From Candidatus Siliceabacter maunaloa (GTDB lineage: Bacteria; Actinomycetota; Thermoleophilia; Solirubrobacterales; Solirubrobacteraceae), in NCBI GenBank assembly GCA_024330185.1, contig JANDLV010000001.1:106621-170620 (forward strand): 64,000 bases of DNA, written 5' to 3'. The position numbers and the translations under genes are program-made. The number at the start of each line of letters is the position of its first letter. The first letter of the stretch is position 1. Shown one piece after another: positions 1 to 8,987 of this stretch. The notes below the pieces were generated by a model. It saw only the letters and a program-made list of their open reading frames with translations. It did not search any database and was not told where the DNA came from.

Positions 1-39
1 GCGGAGTGCCACGCGTTCGCCGGCGAGCTCGGGCCACAT
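1..39 (-). CDS. N-terminus of a possible GNAT acetyltransferase (partial)
   Basis: An ATG at 39 on the minus strand opens a frame that runs off the left edge after 13 codons, reading MWPELAGERVALR. This resembles the first strand of RimJ/RimL-type GNAT N-acetyltransferases, which often begin with a (E/L)xGERVxLRP pattern. It lies 19 bases downstream of the stop of the Rieske gene on the same strand, so it could be the next gene of that transcription unit. Thirteen residues cannot prove a family; the reading frame and start are seen, the function is a guess. Confidence 0.3.
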   Translation of the reverse strand, partial: MWPELAGERVALR

Positions 40-58
40 CCCGGGCACGGACCGGCCC

Positions 59-940
59 TCACCCCCGCGGCGCCAGGCGCACCTCGACCCGGCCGTCGCT
101 CTGGCGCACCTCGTAGGCGGGCTGGTCGGTCGTGGCCGGGCCGCGGCGCAGCGCGCCGTCGCGCAGGGCGAACTGCGAGCCGTGGCACCGGCAGGTGATG
201 GTGTCGCCCTCGATCTCGCCCTGCGCGCTCAGCGAGCAGCCGCGGTGCGAGCAGCGGTCGTGCAGCGCGTGAATGGTCTCGCCCCGGCGCAGCAGCAGCA
301 CGGGGGTCTCGTCGACCACCACGCGCGTGGGGGCACCGGCGGGCAGGTCGGCCGCCATCCCCGCGCCCGTCCAGTCGGCCGGCCCCTCGTCGAAGGCCGT
401 CTGGTTGGGGCCCACGCCCTGGGCGAAGGACATGTGGGCGCCCAGGTAGCCGCCGGCGCCGAGCGTCGCGCCGCCGGCGAGGCCCAGGAGCTTGCCGCGC
501 CCGTGGTCGCCGCGCCGGCGGGCGGCCAGCGACGCCGCGTACAGGGCCAGGGCGCCCGCGTTGGTCGCGGCGTGGATGAGGCCGATCCGCCGCACCCGCT
601 CGTCGGCGGGCTCGCTGTCGGCCCAGTCGCTGAGGCCGGTGAGCGCGGTCGGGGGGTAGGCGGCGATCCCCACCGCGATCAGCCGCCGGGCGGCGGTCCC
701 GTCGTCATCCCCGCCGAGCACGTCGAGCAGCGACGCGCTGACCCACGAGCCGATGACCACGTCGGTCAGCAGCGGGTGCAGCGCATGGCCGATCCACGTC
801 CCGCTGAGCGCGTCCTTCGCAGCGCCGGGTGACAGCAGGCCGCGGACCTTCGCGCCGATGGCCCGACCCGGGGCGTCGAGGGCGGCGAGGGACTCGAGGC
901 GCTCCAGGAGTGGGCGCAGGGGTGAGCTGTGGGGTTCCAT
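59..940 (-). CDS. Membrane DUF2231-Rieske [2Fe-2S] protein
   Basis: This 293-residue protein joins a DUF2231-like membrane part (about residues 40-175, with several hydrophobic helices and the motif GHALHPLLTD) to a C-terminal Rieske domain (about 200-293). The cluster ligands are visible as C230-x-H232 and C250-x2-H253 (CSHRGC and CRCHGS), so the [2Fe-2S] site looks intact. It probably shuttles electrons at the inner membrane; the partner is not identifiable from its neighbours. I start it at the ATG at 940 because the reading frame upstream belongs to a different, broken EAL gene. Confidence 0.85.
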   Translation of the reverse strand: MEPHSSPLRPLLERLESLAALDAPGRAIGAKVRGLLSPGAAKDALSGTWIGHALHPLLTDVVIGSWVSASLLDVLGGDDDGTAARRLIAVGIAAYPPTALTGLSDWADSEPADERVRRIGLIHAATNAGALALYAASLAARRRGDHGRGKLLGLAGGATLGAGGYLGAHMSFAQGVGPNQTAFDEGPADWTGAGMAADLPAGAPTRVVVDETPVLLLRRGETIHALHDRCSHRGCSLSAQGEIEGDTITCRCHGSQFALRDGALRRGPATTDQPAYEVRQSDGRVEVRLAPRG

Positions 941-995
941 GGCGCGAGGCTCCCCCGTCGGCGTCAATGGCGAACCCCCGCCCCGCTCGACATGC

Positions 996-2121
996 TCAGC
1001 CCGCGCCCAGCACCCCGGCCACCGGCCCCGGCCGCGCGATCCCGAAGCCCTGCGCCAGGTCGACGCCCAGGTCGCCCAGCAGCGCCAGCGTGGCCTCGTC
1101 CTCGACGCCCTCGGCCACGGTGCGCTGCCCGAAGCCCTGCGCCAGGCCGACCACCGCGCGCACGACCTGCCGGCTGCGCTCGTCGTCGACGAGATCGGCC
1201 ACGAACTCCATGTCGATCTTGCGGAAGTCCAGGGGCAGGCGCTTGAAGTGGGAGAAGCCCCCGTACCCCGTCCCGAAGTCGTCGAGGGCCAGCCGGCAGC
1301 CCGTCGCCTTGAGCCGCTCCCGGGCGGGACGAGCTCGTCGTCCTCGTCGATCATGCGCACCAGCAGCTCGTGCGCCGCGAGGGCTCCGGTGCGCACCTCG
1401 ACGATCGGCTGGGCGTGCAGTACGAGGCGGTCGTCGACCAGGGCGTCGCGCAGGCGCCTCGCCCAGACCAGGGTCTCGAGCTGCTCCTCGAGGCGGCGCT
1501 CGCGCTCGCGGCGCCCGGTCACGTCGCGGAACACCACGACGCGCCCCTGCACCCCGCCCCGGGTCTCGAAGTCCGACGTGGTCATCTCGAACGGCAGCTT
1601 GCTGCCGTCGTGGCGGCGCAGGATGCCCTCGTCGGCGCCGAGGACCTCGTGCATGAACTGACCGATGAGCTCCTCGCTGCGTTGGCCCAGGAGCCCCTCG
1701 CCGCGGCGCGAAGGCGCCAATCGGTCTCCACGCGCCGGCTTATGTCCACCGAGACCCACACGATGCCGGCCCGCTCGCCGTCGAGGCCGCAGAAGACGGC
1801 GTTGCGGACGTAGGCCGGGAAGGTCGAGCCGTCTCGTCGACACACCTCGAACTCGCCCTCCCAGTGGCCGGTGGGAAGCATGCCGGCCAGCGTGAAGCGG
1901 GCCCGTGCGCGGTCGCGCTCGTGCACGGTCAGCTCCATGACGGAGCGCCCGACGGCCTCCTCGCGTGACCAGCCGTAGAGCCGCTGCGCACCCTTGCTCC
2001 AGTGGGTGACCACCGCGTCGAGGTCGGTGGCGATGGTGGCCGCGTCGACCGCATCCAGGAGCAGGGCCTGCAGGTCGATCTCGCGCAGCTCCTCGCCCTC
2101 GTGGGGTGGCACGACGCTCAC
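996..2121 (-). pseudogene. Disrupted PAS-PAS-EAL c-di-GMP phosphodiesterase-like gene
   Basis: The 5' part from ATG 2121 encodes a good PAS domain ending in VSVDISRR. Around 1705-1720 homology jumps to another frame that encodes the back half of a second PAS (RSEELIGQFMHEVL to FRDVTGRRERERRLEEQ) and the start of an EAL domain (LHAQPIVEVRTG). Near 1320-1330 it jumps again, from ELVPPG to RERLKATGCRLALDDFGTGY, losing roughly the middle third of an EAL domain, and ends at 996. Two frame changes, each with apparent loss of domain sequence, mean no functional enzyme could be made. It is either a true pseudogene or a site of assembly collapse in GC-rich sequence. Confidence 0.75.
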
Positions 2122-2330
2122 CCTTCCACCATCGCCGCTCAGGCGTCGTCACGTGACGCGACGGCCCGGGGCCGCGAAAGGGCTGAGCGCCCCTTCCTCC
2201 CTCGTGAGGTCTGCGTCAGGCCGGGTGGCGCCGTCGGCAGCCCTCGGGCTGAGCGTCTGGAACGCAACTGCGCCATGCCGCCCCCGGAGAGTGATAGAAC
2301 ACACACACAGATCGAGCGGAGGAGGTAGGG

Positions 2331-3935
2331 GTGCCAAAGGCAGGAACCAAGTCGAGTGCCGTGCGACGGGTCCGTTCAGGGCTGCGTCGTCGCACCGGGC
2401 TCGTCATATCGCTCAGCCTTCTGGTGCTGGCCGTGCTCTTGCCTGTCGGCGTCGTCGCCCAGGCGCCCGCGGGCACCGCGTACAGCGGCGTCGCCGAGGG
2501 CGTCGTGGCCGAGGTGCTGGTGGCGCCCGCTCCCGGCCAGCCCCCGACGCTCGATGTCACCACCGGCGAGACCACCGGCGCGGTGAACTCCGCAGCCAAC
2601 ATCATCCCCGACTCGCCGGCCAGCCCGGAGAACGAGGCGGAGGACTTCTCCGTGGGCACCGCGACCCCGCTGCGCCTGGGGGCGGGCGGCGACCCTCTCC
2701 TGCAGCCGTTCTCCGTCCAGTCCTCGGCCCCGGCCAACGCGGGCGGCAGCAACGCGGCGGTGGACATCACCGAGGACGCCGCGACCCTGCGGGTCCTCCG
2801 CGCGGAGACGCAGAGCCAGGCGGCGCAGGACGCCTCGACCGCGGCGACCCAGAACGACGTCGACATCGCCAACGCGGTGCTCCCGGGCGCCCTGACGCTG
2901 CCGGCCGGCAGGTCAAATGCCGACGTGGCACGCACAGCCGACGGCGCGATCACGGCCTTCGCCGACAGCGCGGTCGACGCCCCGACCGTCCTCCTGGGCG
3001 ACACGCCTGCGGACGGGGTGATCACCGCGGATGCGATCACGGCCGTAAGCAACAGCAACGCCAACGGGACGACGTCGGCCAACACGACCGACTTCCAGAT
3101 CACCAACCTGAACGTCGCTGGCCTGGTCACCGTCAACGCGGGGCCCGCGGAGGGCAATCCCGGCTGCGTGACGGCGGTGATCGACATTGGTGGGTTGAAC
3201 GACATGACCGGCTCGGGCGGCTTGTTGCCGGGGGGTGTGCTCCCCGACCTGGCCGGCCTCAACGACTTGGTGGGCCCTGACGGCGTGCTCACGCTCACCC
3301 TGCCCCGCGGCGTGAACCTGCTCGACCCAGCGACGTTCGACGACAACGAGGCATGCGCTGGCGAGCCCGGCCTCGCTCTCGGTGAGCTCATCACCGAGCT
3401 CGGACCGGTCCTCGGCCCGTTCACCGGCCCCGGCGGCCTGCTCGAGGGCACCGCGCTGATCATCGGCGGAGGGTTCTCCGAGCAGGGCGACGGCACGTTC
3501 GCTCGCGGTCTGGTGGAGGCGATCCGGATCGATGTCGCGGTGACCGGCCAGCCGGTCACCAGCACCGTCCTTGGCCGCGCGTTCACGGAGGTCAACGCCG
3601 TGCGGGCCGACGCGGTCGACTTCACCCCGGTGCGGGAGGCCACGCCCGCCGAGACCATCTTCACCAACCCGATCCCGCAGCCGCCGGCGCCCGAGCCGGA
3701 GCCCGAGCCCGAGCCCGAGCCCGAGCCGGAGGAAGAGCCGGAGGAAGAGCCGGAGGAGGAAGAGCCCGAGGAGGAGGCCGAGCCCGATCCGCCCGCGGAG
3801 GCCGCTGACGACGAGCTGCCGTTCACCGGCCTGGGCCTCGCGGCCGTCGCCGGCATGGGCGGGCTCATGCTCATGGGCGGTGGCGCGGTGCGCATGGTGG
3901 CCCGCCGGCGCGGCGCGCTGCCGACCGAGGAGTAG
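2331..3935 (+). CDS. LPFTG cell-wall-anchored surface protein
   Basis: The 534-residue product has an N-terminal basic region and a hydrophobic signal helix (about residues 20-45). A long Ala/Thr/Asn/Asp-rich extracellular body follows, then an acidic PE/EE linker (about 445-490). The C-terminal sorting signal is LPFTG at 496-500, a Gly/Met-rich membrane helix and a positively charged tail (VARRRG). This is the full layout of a sortase substrate, so the protein should end up covalently attached to the cell wall. The GTG start at 2331 is chosen because GGAGGAGG precedes it by a few bases. No sortase gene is visible in the window. The body domain is not recognised. Confidence 0.85.
   Translation: MPKAGTKSSAVRRVRSGLRRRTGLVISLSLLVLAVLLPVGVVAQAPAGTAYSGVAEGVVAEVLVAPAPGQPPTLDVTTGETTGAVNSAANIIPDSPASPENEAEDFSVGTATPLRLGAGGDPLLQPFSVQSSAPANAGGSNAAVDITEDAATLRVLRAETQSQAAQDASTAATQNDVDIANAVLPGALTLPAGRSNADVARTADGAITAFADSAVDAPTVLLGDTPADGVITADAITAVSNSNANGTTSANTTDFQITNLNVAGLVTVNAGPAEGNPGCVTAVIDIGGLNDMTGSGGLLPGGVLPDLAGLNDLVGPDGVLTLTLPRGVNLLDPATFDDNEACAGEPGLALGELITELGPVLGPFTGPGGLLEGTALIIGGGFSEQGDGTFARGLVEAIRIDVAVTGQPVTSTVLGRAFTEVNAVRADAVDFTPVREATPAETIFTNPIPQPPAPEPEPEPEPEPEPEEEPEEEPEEEEPEEEAEPDPPAEAADDELPFTGLGLAAVAGMGGLMLMGGGAVRMVARRRGALPTEE
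3691..3780 (+). repeat. Low-complexity coding repeat for the PE/EE linker
   Basis: Tandem gagccc/gagccg hexamers followed by gaggaagagccg units encode a Pro-Glu then Glu-rich stalk just before the LPFTG sorting signal. Such acidic or proline-rich spans typically thread the cell wall. Copy number is likely to vary between strains. Confidence 0.8.
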
Positions 3936-3958
3936 CGCTCCTCCAGCCGTTGCGCGTT

Positions 3959-3990
3959 CGCGCCCGGTCCCCGCTCGGGGGCCGGGCGCG
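3959..3990. terminator. Strong hairpin between convergent genes
   Basis: Arms CGCGCCCGG and CCGGGCGCG (9 bp) enclose a second stem CCCC-GCTC-GGGG. There is no T tract, as is usual for actinobacterial terminators. It sits between the end of the LPFTG gene and the end of the convergent AbrB-like gene, so it could serve both strands. Confidence 0.75.
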
Positions 3991-4012
3991 ACGCGCTTGC
4001 GGGGCGCGGCGG

Positions 4013-5110
4013 TCAGCGCCGTCGCCGCCGGCGGTGCAGCAGGCGCACGAGCGGTGGGGCGGCGAGGACCATCGCGAACAGGCGCAGGGCCTGCACCGCG
4101 ACGACGAAGGTGGCGTTGCCGCCGGCCGCGGCCGCCACGGCCACGACCGCGTACAGTCCACCGGGCGTCGTGGCCAGGTAGGCGTCGGGCGCCGAGACGT
4201 CGGTCAGCGCCAGCAGGAGGGCGGCGAGCCCGGCGCAGGTGACGATCAGGCCTGCGATGGCCAGCAGCACGGCGGGCAGCAGCCGCCCGGCCTCGCGGAT
4301 CGTCGCCGCGGTGAAGCGCAGGCCGACCTGCAGCCCGATCCCGGCGAAGGCCATGTCCTGCATCAGCGGGGGCACCCGCGCTCCGCCGTTGAGCTGCGTG
4401 ATGGCCAGCCCCGCGGCGAGGGTCAGCGGCACGAGCAGCGTCCCGGCCGTGATCTTCAGCCGGCGCGCGACGAGCACGCCCACGAGGGCGCAGCCGGCGG
4501 TGAAGGCCAGGTCGGCCGGCAGCCCGGCACCGGCCACGCCGGCCAGGCCCGCCGTCGCGCCGCCGGCGGGGGCCGGGGCGTCGTCCACCGCCGCCGCCAC
4601 CGCCACCAGCTCCGCCAGCAGCGGCGCGGTCACCACCACCACCAGCACGCGCAGGTACTGCATGAAGGCCACGAGCCGGGCATCGGCCCCCAGCTCGTCG
4701 CTCATGGCCACGATCCCGCTCGCTCCGCCCGCGACGAGCCCCAGCAGCGACGTCGAGCGATCGACCCCGGTCGCCGCCGCGAACACCAGGCCCGCGAGCA
4801 GCGAGATGGCCACCGTCGCGACCGTGACCAGCGCGATGGGCGCCCAGTCCCCCGCGATCGTGGTCAACGTCGAGGTCTCGAAGCCCGCGCCCAGCGCCAC
4901 CCCGATCAGCGCCTGCGAGGCCAGCAGCACCCACGCCGGCGCCGTCAGCGGCGCCCGCGCGGCAAGCGTCAGCGCATAGGCGATCCCCACGGCCAGCGAC
5001 CCGAACAGCGCCGGACTGGGCAACCCCGCCGCTCCCGCGGCCAGCGAGGCGGCCACCGTCGCGACGGCCACCCCGAGCCAGCGCGGCAGATGACCGTGGG
5101 TGCGCTCCAA
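4013..5110 (-). CDS. AbrB-duplication family membrane protein
   Basis: A very hydrophobic protein of about 365 residues with many transmembrane helices. It carries the motif GLVAGGASGIVAMSDELGAD in its first half and a second similar half (LMQDMAFAGIGLQVGLRF, ATTPGGLYAVVAVAAAAG). This doubled arrangement is typical of the AbrB/Gneg_AbrB_dup membrane family, sometimes annotated as putative ammonia monooxygenase or AidB regulator; the true function of the family is unclear. The start is uncertain. I propose TTG at 5110, since the frame stays open upstream but that part is not membrane-like and runs into the divergent kinase gene. Confidence 0.7.
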   Translation of the reverse strand: MERTHGHLPRWLGVAVATVAASLAAGAAGLPSPALFGSLAVGIAYALTLAARAPLTAPAWVLLASQALIGVALGAGFETSTLTTIAGDWAPIALVTVATVAISLLAGLVFAAATGVDRSTSLLGLVAGGASGIVAMSDELGADARLVAFMQYLRVLVVVVTAPLLAELVAVAAAVDDAPAPAGGATAGLAGVAGAGLPADLAFTAGCALVGVLVARRLKITAGTLLVPLTLAAGLAITQLNGGARVPPLMQDMAFAGIGLQVGLRFTAATIREAGRLLPAVLLAIAGLIVTCAGLAALLLALTDVSAPDAYLATTPGGLYAVVAVAAAAGGNATFVVAVQALRLFAMVLAAPPLVRLLHRRRRRR

Positions 5111-5297
5111 GCCAGAGCAGGCTAGGTGTGGTCGCCAGTACGGCAGCGGCCACGCCGCCGCGAGGCCCGGCGGCAGCAGCCGGCCGTCGTCGTCCCCCGG
5201 CCCCGCCGTCAGGATCGGCGTCCACGGCCGCGTGGGTCCGACCGCCCGAACGGGGGGAGGGTGGCGCGGGCGTCGCGCACGCGTCAGACTTGGGGCC

Positions 5298-6410
5298 ATG
5301 TCGACCGCCTCCGACGCCGGCGTCGAGCTGCGTGCCGTCGAGACGCTGGCCGACCTGCTCTTCGCCTTCGACACCGAGGATCCCGACGGGGGCTTCTACA
5401 GCCGGGTGTGCGAGGCGACCTGCCGGCTTGCCGAGATGGACCGCGCGGTCCTCTTCCTCTACGACGAGACGCTGCGCAGCGTCCGCGCCGCGGGCAGCCA
5501 CGGGATCGAGCTCAGCCGGCTCAGCGAGGTGCGCGCCACCGTCGAGAAGACGCCGATCGCCCTGCGCGCGCTGAGCGAGGACCGTGTGGTGGAGACGGCA
5601 CAGAGCCCCGCCGCGCAGGTGCCGGCCGCCTACGCCGACCTCATCACCGACGCCCGCCTGGTGTGCACGCCGATGAGCGCCGCGGGGCGCTGGCCGGGGG
5701 TCATCCTCTCCGGGCGCGCGAACGACCGGCCGCTGACCGCCGCCGAGGCCCACCTGCTGTGGACGCTGGGCAAGGTCGCGGCCCTCGCGGCCAGCGCGCG
5801 CGGGGCCACGCGCGCGCAGGAGCGCGCGCGCCAGCTCCAGGACCGCATCGACCTGGCGCGCGAGATCCACGACGGGGTCATCCAGCGGCTGTTCGGCGTC
5901 TCGATGGCGCTGTCGTCGGGCGCCGAGCTGGACCGTGAGGAGCGCCGGCGCGTCGCCGACGAGATCCAGGACGCCCTGGCCGACCTGCGTACCGTGGTGC
6001 AGCGTCCGCTGGGCCGCTCGGCCCGCGCGACGCAGACCACGCTGCTGGACGAGGTGCGCCGCCTGGCCGACGAGCACCCCGAGCTGCACGTCGTCCTGGA
6101 GCCCGGCTCACAGACCGAGGTGCCGGCGCACCTCGAGCCCGTCGCGCAGTCCGTCCTCACCGAGGCGCTGCGCAACGCCGCCAAGCACGCGCAGCCCACC
6201 AGCGTCGGGGTGCGCGTGACCCGCGCGAACGGGACGTTCCTGCTCGAGGTGACCAACGACGGGGTGCGACCGCCGACGGGCCGTACGGGCATGGGCCTGC
6301 GCCTGGCCGCCTTCGAGGCCCTCCAGCACGGAGGGGTCATCGAGTTCGGCGCCGGCGAGGACGAGCGCTGGCGCGTGCGCCTGCTCGTGCCAGCGGAGGG
6401 TGGACCGTGA
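5298..6410 (+). CDS. GAF-domain sensor histidine kinase (NarL/HisKA_3 type)
   Basis: The 370-residue protein has an N-terminal GAF-like sensor region (about residues 15-165). A HisKA_3 dimerisation helix follows with the phospho-acceptor motif REIHDGVIQRLFG, then a HATPase domain with TEALRNAAKHA (N box) and a GMGLR G-box. It has no transmembrane segment, so it should sense a cytoplasmic signal. ATG 5298 is used because upstream codons overlap the divergent gene. It overlaps the response regulator gene by four bases (GTGA), which indicates a cognate pair. Confidence 0.88.
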   Translation: MSTASDAGVELRAVETLADLLFAFDTEDPDGGFYSRVCEATCRLAEMDRAVLFLYDETLRSVRAAGSHGIELSRLSEVRATVEKTPIALRALSEDRVVETAQSPAAQVPAAYADLITDARLVCTPMSAAGRWPGVILSGRANDRPLTAAEAHLLWTLGKVAALAASARGATRAQERARQLQDRIDLAREIHDGVIQRLFGVSMALSSGAELDREERRRVADEIQDALADLRTVVQRPLGRSARATQTTLLDEVRRLADEHPELHVVLEPGSQTEVPAHLEPVAQSVLTEALRNAAKHAQPTSVGVRVTRANGTFLLEVTNDGVRPPTGRTGMGLRLAAFEALQHGGVIEFGAGEDERWRVRLLVPAEGGP

Positions 6411-7045
6411 CCGATGCGCGCCCCGTCCAGATCGCCGCGCCCGCGGGTCAGCGCCGGCTGCGCGTGCTCGTCGTCGACGACCACGACGTCGTGCACTGGG
6501 GCTTTCGCCTCATGCTCACCGAGCAGCCGTGGGTGGAGCGCTGCCTCAGCGCGCGCAACGCCGCCGAGGCGCTCGCGCTGGCCCAGCGCTACGAGCCCCA
6601 GGTCGCGCTCGTCGACCTGTTCATCGGCGAGGAGTCGGGCGCCGAGGTGTGCGAGCAGCTGCGCGAGGGCTTTCCGGCCACGCGCGTGCTGCTCATCTCC
6701 GGGGCGGGGCGCATCTCGCCCAGCGCCGCGCGCGCCGTCGGCGCCTCGGGCTTCGTGCCCAAGGAGTGGCCCGCGCAGGAGATCGCCCAGGCCGTTCAGA
6801 TGGTCGGGCGCGGCATGACCGTCTTCCGCGACGTGGAGGAGCCGCCCGCCGGACGCCTCTCGGCGCGTGAGCGCGAGGTTCTGGGCCTCATGGCCTCGGG
6901 AGCGACGAACCGCGAGATCGCCGACGCGCTGCACCTCTCGCCCTGGACGGTCAAGGAGTACACCGGCGCGCTGTATCGCAAGCTCGACGTGCGCAACCGG
7001 GCAGAGGCCGTGCGGCGCGGCCAGCGGCTCGGGCTGCTGGAGTAG
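6407..7045 (+). CDS. NarL/LuxR-family response regulator
   Basis: The 212-residue protein has a receiver domain with the acidic pair D24-D25, phospho-acceptor D70 (VALVDLF) and the conserved lysine in FVPKEW. A C-terminal LuxR-type HTH follows (LSAREREVLGLMASGATNREIADALHLS). It is translationally coupled to the upstream histidine kinase through a GTGA overlap. The fatty-acid synthesis run begins about 100 bases downstream on the same strand, so regulation of lipid synthesis is a plausible but unproven role. Confidence 0.9.
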   Translation: MTDARPVQIAAPAGQRRLRVLVVDDHDVVHWGFRLMLTEQPWVERCLSARNAAEALALAQRYEPQVALVDLFIGEESGAEVCEQLREGFPATRVLLISGAGRISPSAARAVGASGFVPKEWPAQEIAQAVQMVGRGMTVFRDVEEPPAGRLSAREREVLGLMASGATNREIADALHLSPWTVKEYTGALYRKLDVRNRAEAVRRGQRLGLLE

Positions 7046-7073
7046 CAACCCCACCCCGCAGTGGAGGTTCGAT

Positions 7074-7088
7074 CCCCCGAAGCGGGGG
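7074..7088 (+). terminator. Short GC hairpin after the response regulator
   Basis: CCCCCG-AAG-CGGGGG forms a six-base stem with a three-base loop, 28 bases after the response regulator stop and upstream of fabD. There is no T run; it may be a weak terminator or attenuator between the two-component pair and the fatty-acid genes. Confidence 0.45.
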
Positions 7089-7141
7089 GTAGATGGACCG
7101 GGGAAGGTCTACCGCAACCGGCGTTGGGAGAGGGTGAGATA

Positions 7142-8008
7142 ATGGCTTCAGACGTCCCTACCGCGATCCTCTTCCCTGGCCAGGGCAGCCAGCAACCGGA
7201 CATGCGCGACATGGTCGCTGAGCGCGAGCCCGCGCTGTTGGAGCGCTGCGTGGAGCTGGTCGGCGAGGATCCGTTCCCGCGCGCCGGCGAGAGCACGCGC
7301 TTCGCCCAGCCGGCCATCTTCCTTGCCAGCGTCGCGGGCTGGCGCCGCGCGGCCGGCCTCCTCGATGCCCCCCCTGTCGCGATGGCCGGACACTCGCTGG
7401 GCGAGCTCGCCGCGCTGGTTGCCGCGCAGGCCGTCGACGCCGACCACGCGCTGGAGCTGGTGGTCGTGCGCGGGCGGGAGATGGCCAAGGTCGGCACGGG
7501 GACGATGCTCGCGCTGCTGGGCCCCGAGCCCGAGGAGGCCGACGCGCTGGCCCGCGACCACGGCGTCCACGTGGCCAACGACAACGCTCCCGGCCAGGTC
7601 GTGCTCTCGGGCGACGCAGACGCGCTCGTCGAGGTCTCGCGCGTCGCCCGCGAGCGTGGCCACAAGGCCATGGAGCTGGGCGTCGTCGGCGCCTTCCACT
7701 CCCCGGCCGTGGAGCCCGCCGTGGCGCCCTTCGCGCAGGCGCTGGAACAGGTCGCCTTCGCCGCGCCTGCGATCCCGGTGATCTCCTGCGCCACCGCGCA
7801 GCCCATGGGCGATCCGCGCGTGGAGCTGGCCGCGGCGCTGACCCTCCCCGTGCACTGGCGGGCCACCATGGCCGCGCTTGTCGAGCTCGGCGCACGGCGC
7901 TTCCTGGACGCCGGGCCCGGCCGGGTGCTCGATCGGTTGGTCAAGCGCACCGCTCCCGAGGCGCAGCACGGCACCCTGGCCGCGCTGGAGGAGGGTGCCC
8001 GTGCCTGA
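7142..8008 (+). CDS. fabD: Malonyl-CoA:ACP transacylase
   Basis: FabD transfers malonate from CoA to the acyl carrier protein to feed chain elongation. The 288-residue protein begins with the family motif LFPGQGSQ, has the nucleophile elbow GHSLGE with S85, and the catalytic histidine H186 in VGAFHSPA. ATG 7142 is chosen over upstream starts because it follows a purine-rich stretch (gggagaggg) and places LFPGQGSQ at the normal distance from the N-terminus. It is the first gene of the overlapping FAS-II run and overlaps fabH by eight bases. Confidence 0.95.
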   Translation: MASDVPTAILFPGQGSQQPDMRDMVAEREPALLERCVELVGEDPFPRAGESTRFAQPAIFLASVAGWRRAAGLLDAPPVAMAGHSLGELAALVAAQAVDADHALELVVVRGREMAKVGTGTMLALLGPEPEEADALARDHGVHVANDNAPGQVVLSGDADALVEVSRVARERGHKAMELGVVGAFHSPAVEPAVAPFAQALEQVAFAAPAIPVISCATAQPMGDPRVELAAALTLPVHWRATMAALVELGARRFLDAGPGRVLDRLVKRTAPEAQHGTLAALEEGARA

Positions 8009-8987
8009 GCTGCTGAACTCGAGCGCCTCCGCCCCCCGCGAGCGCACGTTGCGCAGCGCCGGCGTGGCCGGCCTGGGCTATGCGTTGCCCGAGCGCCTCG
8101 TGTCCAGCGCGGAGATCGAGCGCCACCTCGGCGTGGAGGCCGGCTGGATCGAGCGGCGCACCGGGATCGCCGGTCGACGCCACATCGGCGCCGACGAGAC
8201 GCTGACCGGCCTGGCCACCACCGCCGGCGCTGCGGCGCTGGCCGACGCGGGCGTGACCGCCGACCAGCTCGACATGATCCTGGTGGCCACCATGGCCGCC
8301 GACGAGCTCCTGCCCAACGCGGCCCCGCTGGTCGCCCACGCCCTGGGCATCACTGCCGCGGCGATGGACGTCGGCGCGGCGTGCACGGGCTTCCTCGCCG
8401 CGCTGGCGGTCGCCGCCCCGGCCATCGAGACCGGCCGCGCCGAGCACGTGCTGGTCATCGGCGCCGAGACGCTCTCGCGCCACACCGACCACGATGACAA
8501 GCGCACCGCCCCCCTGTTCGGCGACGGCGCCGGCGCAGCCGTGATCTCGGCCGGAGCGGGCGCCGTCGGGCCGGTGATCCTGCGCAGCGACGGCGGCCAG
8601 GCCGAGCTCATCACCGCCTCGCGCGAGCGCGGGGTGATCGAGATGCAGGGCCACGAGACGTTCATCGCCGCCGTCGCGCGACTGTCCGAGGCCACCGCCG
8701 ACGCGGTCGCCGCCGCCGGGGCGACGCTGGCCGACGTCGACCTGTTCGTCTACCACCAGGCCAACCGGCGCATCCTCACCGCGATCGCCGAGCGCCTGGA
8801 GCTCGATCGCGACCGGCTCGTCGACGCCATCGGCGAAATGGGCAACACGTCGGCGGCCAGCGTGCCGCTCACCCTCTGCCAGGCGGCCCAGGAGGGCCGC
8901 CTGCACCCCGGCGCTCGCGTCCTCGTCTCCGCAGCCGGCTCGGGCTTCACCTACGGCGCGGCCCTCCTCGAATGGGGCAGCGCATGA
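8001..8987 (+). CDS. fabH: Beta-ketoacyl-ACP synthase III
   Basis: FabH condenses a starter acyl-CoA with malonyl-ACP to initiate fatty-acid synthesis. The catalytic triad is visible as C128 (VGAACTGF), H252 (YHQANRRI) and N282 (EMGNTSAAS) in a 328-residue protein of normal length. The GTG start at 8001 overlaps the end of fabD, with GGAGGAGGG just upstream inside fabD as the ribosome site. It ends in an ATGA overlap with fabG. Confidence 0.94.
   Translation: MPELLNSSASAPRERTLRSAGVAGLGYALPERLVSSAEIERHLGVEAGWIERRTGIAGRRHIGADETLTGLATTAGAAALADAGVTADQLDMILVATMAADELLPNAAPLVAHALGITAAAMDVGAACTGFLAALAVAAPAIETGRAEHVLVIGAETLSRHTDHDDKRTAPLFGDGAGAAVISAGAGAVGPVILRSDGGQAELITASRERGVIEMQGHETFIAAVARLSEATADAVAAAGATLADVDLFVYHQANRRILTAIAERLELDRDRLVDAIGEMGNTSAASVPLTLCQAAQEGRLHPGARVLVSAAGSGFTYGAALLEWGSA

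Noticed and set aside
59..2152. A single 697-codon frame on the minus strand
   Set aside because: It joins the Rieske gene to pieces of the broken PAS-EAL gene by chance in stop-poor GC-rich DNA; only the segment from ATG 940 is coherent.
2216..3895. Long antisense frame opposite the LPFTG gene
   Set aside because: Its product is Ser/Pro/Ala low-complexity and mirrors the codon bias of the opposite strand; the sense gene has a signal peptide, sorting signal and ribosome site.
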